Under the pieces are notes generated by a model. That model was not told the origin of the DNA. It saw only the letters and a program-made list of their open reading frames with translations, and did no database searches. 64,000 nt of DNA, taken from NCBI RefSeq assembly GCF_024172185.1, contig NZ_JAMZEC010000001.1:8221001-8285000 (forward strand), written 5' to 3'. A program made the position numbers and the translations under genes. This stretch comes from Nonomuraea roseoviolacea subsp. carminata (lineage in GTDB: Bacteria > Actinomycetota > Actinomycetes > Streptosporangiales > Streptosporangiaceae). Positions 58,068 to 64,000 of the stretch are shown one piece after another. The stretch's first letter is position 1; the number at the start of each line of letters is the position of its first letter.

Positions 58068-58603
58068 CGCTCCTCCTCTAGTTTCCCGGCAAGCACCTTC
58101 AGCGCCCGGGATGCCGTCGATTTGACCGTTCCGCGGCTGACCCCCATCACCTGGGCGATCTCCGCTTCCGACAGGTCGAGGTAGTACCGCAGCACGAGCA
58201 CCTCGCGCTGGCGTCGTGGCAGAGCCCGGACGGCCAGGAACACCTGTCGCCGGGTCTCCCCGAGCAACGCCGCCGCCTCCGCCGACCAGAAGGGGACCTC
58301 GGGCCGCCCGCGGAAGCGCCCGATGACCGCCCTGCGCCGCAGGACCATCCGGCACCCGTTGACCACCGCCGTGCGCAGGTACGGCAGCATCCGCCCGCGG
58401 TCCGCGATCTTGCTCCATCGGCGGTACACCGCGGCGAACGCGTCCTGCACCACGTCCTCGGCGGTCCCCTGGTCACCCAGCAGCAGGAACGCCAGCCGGA
58501 CCAGGGGGAGCCGGTGGACGGCGAACAACTCGCTCACGACCGTATCGGCCGATGCCTCGACGCCCGGAGAACCGGGGGGAGGGTGGATGATCTCGGATCT
58601 CAT
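58064..58603 (-). CDS. SigE-family ECF RNA polymerase sigma factor
   Basis: 179 residues. Region 2: LAFLLLGDQGTAEDVVQDAFAAVYRRW and YLRTAVVNGCRMVLRRR; region 4: LPRRQREVLVLRYYLDLSEAEIAQVMGVSRGTVKSTASRAL. This is the SigE-type of the SigE/M group common in Streptosporangiales and Streptomyces. Start ATG 58603 (MRSEIIHPP) with ribosome site ggagaagg; another in-frame ATG at 58645 has none. The downstream membrane gene overlaps it by 4 bp and probably controls its activity. Confidence 0.92.
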   Translation of the reverse strand: MRSEIIHPPPGSPGVEASADTVVSELFAVHRLPLVRLAFLLLGDQGTAEDVVQDAFAAVYRRWSKIADRGRMLPYLRTAVVNGCRMVLRRRAVIGRFRGRPEVPFWSAEAAALLGETRRQVFLAVRALPRRQREVLVLRYYLDLSEAEIAQVMGVSRGTVKSTASRALKVLAGKLEEER

Positions 58604-58684
58604 GCCTTCTCCATGCACGAGCTCTCGCGGAGGTTGCCTCCCCACGGCCTTCAGTCGCAGCGGACGGGCGCTCGGCCGGGGCGC

Positions 58685-59911
58685 TCAGTCGTCGTGGGCG
58701 ATGTGCATGAGTTGCCGCCACAGCAGGACGACGAACACCGCGGAACCGGCGAAGGCGAACCAGAAGGGCGCCGCGACGCCGAGGCGGGTGGCCAGGACGC
58801 CGCCGATCAACGAGCCGACCACCAGACCGGCGTAGACGCAGACGGTGTTGACGCTGCCCACCCGGCCCTGGAGCTCGCGCGGGACCGCGCGCTGGCGGAC
58901 GGTGACCGAGGTCGTGCCCCAGATGAAGGCGTGCGCGCCGAAGACCAGGAAGATGCCCCCGGCGACCCACGGCGAGTGGGTCAGGGCCAGGCCCAGATGG
59001 GTGAACGTCTCGATGATGAGCCCGATCCGCATCAGGGCGCCGAGGCTCACCCTGCGGGTGATGGCCCCGTACAGGCCGGTGCCGATCAGCCCGCCGACCC
59101 CGCCGATGGTGGTCATCAGACCGAAGCCCACCGCGCCGAGCCCGAGCTGCTCCTGGGTGTAGAGGACGAGGACCGACCAGGCCGCGCCGAACGTGAAGTT
59201 GAAGATCAGGATGGTGAGCGCGAGCGTGCGGACCGCCGCGTGCCGGAGGGTCCAGCTGAACCCGGCGATCAGCTCGCGTACGGTGCCGGGCGCGACCTCG
59301 CCGGCCTGCCGGCCGTGCGGCGGCAGGGTGATCCGGGAGACCAGCACCATCCCCGCCGCCACCAGGAGCAGCTGGCTCGCGAACGGCCACGTCAGGCCCA
59401 GGCCGAACAGCGCCGCGCCGATCGGCGGCCCGGCGAGCTGGTTGAGCGTGATGAACCCCGTGCCCAGGCGGGCGTTGGCGACGGTGAGATCCTCCTTGCC
59501 GACCATCATGGGGGTCAGCGTGGCCGTCGCGTTGTCGGCGAAGACCTCGGCGATGGACCGGAGCGTCAGCGCCGCCAGCGCCGTCGCCACCGTCACGGTG
59601 CCGGTCACCATGAGCACGACGAGCGCCGCCAGCACCAGGGCCCGGGCCGCGTTCGCGACGAGCACGATCCTGCGCCGGTCGTGCCGGTCCGACAGCACGC
59701 CCGCGTACAGGCTGAACAGCAGCGGAGGCGCCCACCCCACCAGGGCCGCCAGCGAGATCATCAACGGGTCGCGGGTCAACGTCGCGATCAGCAGCGGGCC
59801 CGCCGCGGCCGCGATGCCGTCACCGAAGTTCGTCAGCCAGCTCGAGGCCAGCAACCACCGGAATCCCGTCCCGAGCCGGGCCGGCAGGACCCGCTCCACC
59901 ACTGCGATCAC
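58685..59911 (-). CDS. MFS exporter (MFS_3, enterobactin-exporter-like)
   Basis: 408 residues, about 12 membrane helices. LTNFGDGIAAAAGPLLIATLT at the start, then motif A LSDRHDRRRIVLVANAARAL, and KEDLTVANARLGTGFITLNQLAGPPIG. This MFS_3 group includes EntS-like siderophore exporters and macrolide exporters such as Mef. Start is a GTG at 59911, because no ATG fits the frame; GTGs at 59902 and 59899 are alternatives, and the ATG at about 59924 is out of frame. Substrate unknown. Stands between the SigE operon and the alpha-glucosidase. Confidence 0.88.
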   Translation of the reverse strand: MIAVVERVLPARLGTGFRWLLASSWLTNFGDGIAAAAGPLLIATLTRDPLMISLAALVGWAPPLLFSLYAGVLSDRHDRRRIVLVANAARALVLAALVVLMVTGTVTVATALAALTLRSIAEVFADNATATLTPMMVGKEDLTVANARLGTGFITLNQLAGPPIGAALFGLGLTWPFASQLLLVAAGMVLVSRITLPPHGRQAGEVAPGTVRELIAGFSWTLRHAAVRTLALTILIFNFTFGAAWSVLVLYTQEQLGLGAVGFGLMTTIGGVGGLIGTGLYGAITRRVSLGALMRIGLIIETFTHLGLALTHSPWVAGGIFLVFGAHAFIWGTTSVTVRQRAVPRELQGRVGSVNTVCVYAGLVVGSLIGGVLATRLGVAAPFWFAFAGSAVFVVLLWRQLMHIAHDD

Positions 59912-59985
59912 GAGCGCAAAACCATACGTTTTCGGAGCGTCCGCGGCAACGCGTTTTCGCGCGTTCGCGGACGTGCCGGGCCTAC

Positions 59986-61524
59986 TTACGCCGACGACGA
60001 CCCCGCGCCCCTGAGCGCGGTGACGCGCCCCTCGTGCGGGCGGAGCCCCGTGGATGTCCCCGGGTGGGTGGACAGCAGCGGTGTTCCCGGGATCGCGAGC
60101 TCCTGGGACGAGCCGGTGAGGTTGAGCGTGATCAGCAGGTCCTCGTCGGGATGCCGGCGCCGGTAGGCGAGCACGCCGTCGGGAGCCGGCGCGGGCTGGT
60201 ACGACCCGTCCCTCAGCGCGGGGTGACCGCGCCGGAGTCCGAGCAGGGCGCGGGTGAGGTGGAGCGGCGAGCCGGGGTCGGCCTCCTGGGCGGCGACGTT
60301 GACGGACGGGTCGCCCAGGGGCAGCCACGGCCGCGCCCCGGGCGGGCTGAACCCGGCGTTGGGAGCGGAGGTCCAGGGCATCGGGGTGCGGGCCGGATCT
60401 CGGCCTTCCCACGGGTCGCGGGCCTGGCCGGGCGGGATCGGCACGTCGGTCATGCCGAGTTCGTCGCCGTAGTAGAGCACCGGCGTGCCGCGCAGGGTGA
60501 GCAGGAGCATCAGCGCGACGCGTACCTGGTCGGGGCCGAGCCGGGTGGCCATGCGGGAGATGTCGTGGCTGCCCAGCACCCAGTTGGGCCAGGCGTGCGC
60601 GGGCAGCGCGCGGTCGTAGGCGGTGATGAAGGTCTGGAGGTCGTGCGCTCGCCAGGGAGTGAACAGCAGCCAGAAGTTGATCGGCAGGTGCAGCATGTCG
60701 TCCTGGCCGTAGTAGCCGGCCAGCCGGGGGAGGGGGAGCCGGTACTCCACCTCGCCGATGAGCACCCGCCCGGGAAAGTCCTCCGTGATGGCGCGCAGTT
60801 CCTTGAGCAGCTCCAGGGTGTCAGGCTGGTTGAGCTGGTAGCGGGCAAGCGCGGGCTCGTAACGGCCGTGCCCGTCGAGCGGCTCGTCCCGGAAGTGCTC
60901 GTCCTTCAGCAGGTAATCGACCATGTCGATGCGGAAGCCGTCCACGCCCCGCTCCAGCCAGAACCTCATCACCCGGTGCATGGCCCGCCGCACCTCGGGG
61001 TGGCGCCAGTTCAGGTCGGGCTGCTCGGGCAGGAACGAGTGCAGGTAGTACTGCCCGGTCCGCGGCTCGAAGGTCCAGGCGGGCCCGCCGGTGACCGCCC
61101 GCCAGTTGTTGGGCGGGCCGCCGTCGACCGGATCGCGCCAGATGTACCAGTCGCGCTTGGGGTCGTCCGCGGACGTACGGGATGCGGCGAACCACGGGTG
61201 GTCGACGGAGGTGTGGTTGGGCACGAAGTCGAGGATCACGCGCAGCCCTCGGCGGTGTGCTTCGGCCAGCAGCCGGTCGAAGTCGGCGAGGGTGCCGAAC
61301 AGCGGATCCACGTCGGTGTGGTCGGTGATGTCGTAGCCGAAGTCGCGCTGCGGCGAGCGGTAGAACGGCGAGAGCCAGACCGCCTCGACCCCGAGCCGGG
61401 ACAGGTGGTCCAGGTGCGCGGTGATGCCGGGCAGGTCGCCCACGCCGTCGCCGTCGCTGTCGGCGAAGGAGCGGGGGTAGATGTGGTAGATCGCGCCGTG
61501 TCTCCACCAGGTCGCGGTCGTCAC
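59986..61524 (-). CDS. GH13 alpha-glucosidase (oligo-1,6-/maltose-type)
   Basis: 512 residues. GH13 motifs in order: YHIYPRSFADSDGDGVGDLPGI, VILDFVPNHTSVDHPW, GFRIDMVDYLL with the nucleophile Asp, IGEVEYR with the acid/base Glu, and LGSHDISRM with the third Asp. The SDGDGVGDLPGI block marks the GH13 alpha-glucosidase or oligo-1,6-glucosidase group (MalL/AglA-like). It releases glucose from alpha-linked oligosaccharides in the cytoplasm. Start GTG 61524 overlaps the RraA-like gene's stop (GTGA), so they are one operon. Confidence 0.92.
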   Translation of the reverse strand: MTTATWWRHGAIYHIYPRSFADSDGDGVGDLPGITAHLDHLSRLGVEAVWLSPFYRSPQRDFGYDITDHTDVDPLFGTLADFDRLLAEAHRRGLRVILDFVPNHTSVDHPWFAASRTSADDPKRDWYIWRDPVDGGPPNNWRAVTGGPAWTFEPRTGQYYLHSFLPEQPDLNWRHPEVRRAMHRVMRFWLERGVDGFRIDMVDYLLKDEHFRDEPLDGHGRYEPALARYQLNQPDTLELLKELRAITEDFPGRVLIGEVEYRLPLPRLAGYYGQDDMLHLPINFWLLFTPWRAHDLQTFITAYDRALPAHAWPNWVLGSHDISRMATRLGPDQVRVALMLLLTLRGTPVLYYGDELGMTDVPIPPGQARDPWEGRDPARTPMPWTSAPNAGFSPPGARPWLPLGDPSVNVAAQEADPGSPLHLTRALLGLRRGHPALRDGSYQPAPAPDGVLAYRRRHPDEDLLITLNLTGSSQELAIPGTPLLSTHPGTSTGLRPHEGRVTALRGAGSSSA

Positions 61525-62177
61525 AGGACGCCGTACCGCTGGAAGGCGTCGGTGAGCGAGCCGCTCTCGGCGGCGGCCGCGCGGAAGGCGTCCTCGGCCG
61601 CGCGCTTGCCCGCGACCAGTTCGGCGACCCGGCCCGCGACCTCGGCCGGGACGACCGTGACCCCGTCCAGATCGCCGATCAGCACGTCGCCCGGCCGGAT
61701 CGTCACGCTGCCCAGCGTGACGGGGTCGCCGTGCGCGACCACGTCGAGCCGGCCCTTGCTGTCGTAGGGCACCGTCCCCCGGCTGAAGATCGGGAAGGGC
61801 CCTCGGGCCAGTTGTGCCGCGTCCCGGATCAGCCCGTCGGTCAGGGCTCCGGCGACCCGGCGCGCCTGGCAGGCGGCGGTGATGAGCTCTCCCCACACGC
61901 CTGCCGCGTCGGACCTGCCGGTGGCGAACACGACGATCTCGTCCCCTCGCACGTGCTCCATCGCGCGCAGCAGTCCTTGGTACGGCATGGCGGGCCGGGT
62001 GTCGCGGGCCGGCTCCGCGCGCAGGCAGAAGGCCGGGCCGAGCAGCGTGTGGGAAGGGGCGAGGGGCATGACGTCCGGGTCCAGGCACTGGTTCCTCAGG
62101 TCGAGGTGGTCGAGGGCGTCGGCCGCGAGCGCGCTGGAGACGCCCGAGAACATCCGGCGGAGGGAGGGCTGTGTCAT
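61521..62177 (-). CDS. RraA-like / 4-hydroxy-4-methyl-2-oxoglutarate aldolase family
   Basis: 218 residues. Motifs: SSALAADALDHLDLRNQC, GPAFCLRAEPARDTRPAMPY, GDLDGVTVVPAEVAGRVAEL with the metal-binding Asp/Arg-type loop. The family includes HMG/CHA class II aldolases and the RNase E inhibitor RraA; bacterial operon members often cleave 2-oxo-acid products of sugar-acid breakdown. Here it pairs with an alpha-glucosidase and faces an IclR regulator and dehydratase/dehydrogenase genes, suggesting sugar-acid catabolism. Start ATG 62177. Confidence 0.82.
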   Translation of the reverse strand: MTQPSLRRMFSGVSSALAADALDHLDLRNQCLDPDVMPLAPSHTLLGPAFCLRAEPARDTRPAMPYQGLLRAMEHVRGDEIVVFATGRSDAAGVWGELITAACQARRVAGALTDGLIRDAAQLARGPFPIFSRGTVPYDSKGRLDVVAHGDPVTLGSVTIRPGDVLIGDLDGVTVVPAEVAGRVAELVAGKRAAEDAFRAAAAESGSLTDAFQRYGVL

Positions 62178-62199
62178 GCCGGGAGTTTGCCTGCTTTAA

Positions 62200-62237
62200 T
62201 CTCATATGTGCAAACACCCTTGTTGCAATATATGAGA
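62200..62237. promoter_or_regulatory. IclR operator candidate
   Basis: Imperfect inverted repeat TCTCATATGTGCAA (62200-62213) and TTGCAATATATGAGA (62223-62237), one-base difference in arm length, AT-rich in a GC-rich setting. In the 70-bp gap between RraA-like and IclR starts, so it can control both directions. Confidence 0.65.
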
Positions 62238-62247
62238 CAGGTGTGAG

Positions 62248-63003
62248 ATGTCCACCTCATTGGAGCGCGCCCTCGACGCCATGGAACTGCTGGCCGAGGG
62301 CCAGGAGACCACGCTGGCCGGGCTCGCCGGACGCCTCGGGGCCTCGCGCGCGACCGTGCACCGGCTGCTCGCCGTCCTGCAGGCACGGGGTTACGTCCGG
62401 CATGTGCCCGAGACGCACGAGTACCGGCTCGGCCCGGCTCTGACCGATCTGACGGCACGCTCGGAAGCCGGCTCGCTGACCTCCCTGGCGGCGCCGGTCA
62501 TGGCCGAGCTGTCGGCGCTCACCGGCGAGACGATCAACCTCGCGGTGCTGCGGCGCGGGCGCATCGTCTGGGCGGACACCGTGGACGGCGTCCACGCGAT
62601 CCGGCTGACCACCACCCTGGGCGACAGGGTGCCGCCGCACGCGACCGCGATCGGCAAGGCCATCCTGGCCGGGCTGCCGCATGCCGAATGGGGTGCGCTG
62701 CTGGGGCGCGAGCCGTACGCGCGCCACACCCCCGCCACCCGCACCACGCTGGCCGAGCTCCGCCCCGACGTCGAGTCCGCGCGCGGCTGTGGTTACGCCC
62801 TGGACGAGGAGGAGTCCGAGGTCGGCGGCATCTGCCTGGCCGCCGCGGTGATCGGCCGCGCCGGCCGGCCGATCGGGGCGATCTCGGTGTCGGCGGTCGC
62901 GGTGCGGTTCCCCAGGGCGACGTGGCCGGAGGTGGGCGAGGCGGTGTACGACGCCTGCGCGCGGTTGTCGGCGCGGATTCAGACCAGCGGCGCGGACGAG
63001 TGA
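62248..63003 (+). CDS. IclR-family transcriptional regulator
   Basis: 251 residues. N-terminal HTH_IclR: SLERALDAMELLAEGQETTLAGLAGRLGASRATVHRLLAVLQARG across residues 4-48, and C-terminal IclR effector domain with VMAELSALTGETINLAVLRRG, VPPHATAIGKAILAGL and EEESEVGGICLAAAV. The family responds to 2-oxo acids or aromatic acids and usually represses adjacent sugar-acid genes. Start ATG 62248. It likely controls the RraA/alpha-glucosidase operon and, on its own strand, the SDR and dehydratase genes. Confidence 0.92.
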   Translation: MSTSLERALDAMELLAEGQETTLAGLAGRLGASRATVHRLLAVLQARGYVRHVPETHEYRLGPALTDLTARSEAGSLTSLAAPVMAELSALTGETINLAVLRRGRIVWADTVDGVHAIRLTTTLGDRVPPHATAIGKAILAGLPHAEWGALLGREPYARHTPATRTTLAELRPDVESARGCGYALDEEESEVGGICLAAAVIGRAGRPIGAISVSAVAVRFPRATWPEVGEAVYDACARLSARIQTSGADE

Positions 63004-63050
63004 GTCATCGCGACCAGCAGGTCATGTCGATGGATGAGCGAGGAGAGCAC

Positions 63051-63809
63051 GTGCGACTGGCAGGAAAAGTAGCGATCGTCACCGGGGCGGCCGGGGGCAT
63101 CGGAGCGGCGACCGCGGCCCGGTTCGCCGCCGAAGGCGCCTTCGTGACCTGCGTGGACCTGCGCGCCGAAGCGGTGGCGGAACTGGCCGGGCGGATCGGC
63201 CCCCACGCTCACGGCATCGCCGCCGACGTGGCCTCGCCCGACGACAACGCGCGGATCGTGGAGCAGACCGTCCGCCGCTTCGGCGGGGTCGACGTCTTCG
63301 TGGCCAACGCCGCGGTCCAGTTCATGGGCCGGATCGACGACACCGCCCCCGAGCAGTGGGACCGCCTGCACGCGGTCAACCTCCGCGGCGTCTACCTCGG
63401 CGTCCAGGCCGTCCTGCCGGCGCTGCGGCACAGGGGCGGAGGCTCGATCGTCATCACCGCGTCCCTGCTGGGCATCGTGGGCGACCCGGACATGCCCGCC
63501 TACGGCGCCATGAAGGGCGGCCTGCGCTCCATGGCCCGGGCGCTGGCGGCCGCCCACGGGCCCGAGGGCGTCCGCGTCAACACGATCTGCCCCGGCGACG
63601 TCGAGACCGAGCTGCTCGACGACTTCTTCGCCTTCCAGCCCGATCCCCACGCCGCGCGGGAACGGCTCGTCGAGCGCTACCCGCTGCGCCGCTTCGCCGC
63701 ACCCGACGACGTGGCCGCCGCGGCGCTCTTCCTGGCCTCCGACGACGCCGCCTACATCACCGGCACGGATCTCGTCGTCGACGGCGGCCTGCTGGCCCAG
63801 ATCTACTAG
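63051..63809 (+). CDS. SDR-family oxidoreductase
   Basis: 252 residues from GTG 63051 with ribosome site gaggagagc. Classical SDR: cofactor motif VAIVTGAAGGIGAATAARFA, acidic residue in CVDLRAEAVAE (NAD preferring), VANAAVQFMG, and catalytic ITASLLG with Ser and PAYGAMKGG with Tyr-Lys. An ATG at 63024 in frame would add nine residues before the core. It begins an operon with the dehydratase, a pairing typical of the non-phosphorylating oxidation of sugars to aldonates and 3-deoxy-2-oxo acids. Confidence 0.9.
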   Translation: MRLAGKVAIVTGAAGGIGAATAARFAAEGAFVTCVDLRAEAVAELAGRIGPHAHGIAADVASPDDNARIVEQTVRRFGGVDVFVANAAVQFMGRIDDTAPEQWDRLHAVNLRGVYLGVQAVLPALRHRGGGSIVITASLLGIVGDPDMPAYGAMKGGLRSMARALAAAHGPEGVRVNTICPGDVETELLDDFFAFQPDPHAARERLVERYPLRRFAAPDDVAAAALFLASDDAAYITGTDLVVDGGLLAQIY

Positions 63810-63820
63810 GAGATGATCAG

Positions 63821-64000
63821 ATGTCGTTGCGCAGCGCCGCGTGGTTCGCGAGCGATGACCTGCCGGGATTCCTGCACCGCGCTTCCCTGCGCGCCATGGG
63901 CCTGTCCCGGGCCGCGATGTCCGGCAGGCCGATCGTCGGCATCGCGAATTCCTGGTCGGAGCTGGTCAGCTGCAACGCGCACTTCCGCGGCCTGGCCGAC
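63821..64000 (+). CDS. IlvD/Edd-family dehydratase (N-terminal fragment at window end)
   Basis: Partial: 60 codons read to the window edge, from ATG 63821 with ribosome site taggagat. The start DDLPGFLHRASLRAMGLSRAAM and the motif IVGIANSWSELVSCNAHFR match the start of the IlvD/Edd family (dihydroxy-acid, gluconate, xylonate or arabinonate dehydratases). The Cys in LVSCNAH is the first Fe-S-ligand Cys of the family. In this operon a sugar-acid substrate (such as xylonate or arabonate) is more likely than valine biosynthesis (inference). Confidence 0.85.
   Translation, partial: MSLRSAAWFASDDLPGFLHRASLRAMGLSRAAMSGRPIVGIANSWSELVSCNAHFRGLAD

Overview
The window is very GC-rich (well over 70 percent by eye), with G/C at nearly all third codon positions, many GTG starts, frequent ATGA/GTGA gene overlaps, and dense TetR, MarR, LysR, IclR, HxlR, ArsR, AsnC and Lrp-type regulators and two-component systems. 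This points to a large-genome filamentous actinobacterium. The Streptosporangiaceae (for example Nonomuraea or relatives) are the most likely home, but that placement is an inference and nothing here fixes the genus. No rRNA, insertion sequence, phage, CRISPR or replication origin was seen.

Layout. 0-2.6 kb: a cut-off SigJ-type sigma factor, a SnoaL-like protein, an XRE regulator and a methyltransferase. 2.6-6.2 kb: a DesR/DesK-type two-component system plus an ABC-2 exporter, riddled with short tandem repeats. 6.3-12.6 kb: an ArsR/MFS pair, a GlxA-type AraC regulator beside a saccharopine-dehydrogenase-like reductase, a tRNA-Pro(CGG), an uncharacterised conserved protein and a TetR. 12.6-22 kb: the aerobic phenylacetate (paa) catabolic cluster as two divergent operons, paaABCDE-J-F-H and paaZ-G, with a PaaR-like operator between them and a TetR (probable PaaR) at the far end. 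22-24 kb: a two-domain VOC protein and an epoxide hydrolase. 24-29.2 kb: an AsnC-type regulator divergent from a branched-chain 2-oxoacid dehydrogenase operon (E1 alpha, E1 beta, E2) followed by a HisC-like aminotransferase.

29-45 kb is an accessory oxidation and resistance region. It holds two MarR/FAD-monooxygenase divergons with paired operators, a P450, an erythromycin-esterase-like protein, a LysR, an HxlR, a TetR/amidohydrolase pair, and several gene remnants joined at deletion scars: a protein-kinase-like gene joined to a VOC gene, MFS joined to DsbA-like, SnoaL joined to MFS, and an FAD-monooxygenase joined to an AfsR-like gene. 45.7-56.9 kb: a secreted lipoprotein hydrolase, a CPBP protease/histidine kinase/response regulator operon, a MarR/quinone-reductase divergon with three operator copies, a SigB/F-type general-stress sigma factor, a PLP ammonia-lyase-like enzyme, and an unusual ABC-2-like permease with a large extracytoplasmic insert divergent from an OmpR/HK pair. 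56.9-60 kb: an ECF (SigE-family) sigma factor with a coupled membrane protein, and an MFS exporter. 60-64 kb: an IclR-regulated sugar/sugar-acid locus (GH13 alpha-glucosidase, RraA-like aldolase, SDR dehydrogenase and an IlvD/Edd dehydratase cut by the window end).

The most unusual structure is at 3.2-3.4 kb. The ATGA stop/start junction between the histidine kinase and its response regulator has been amplified into a tandem repeat that keeps an unbroken chain of ATGA overlaps through two tiny repeat-encoded ORFs. The second notable pattern is the concentration of fused gene remnants between 32.7 and 43.8 kb. Genes are assigned from motifs and remembered family features only; no database search was run.
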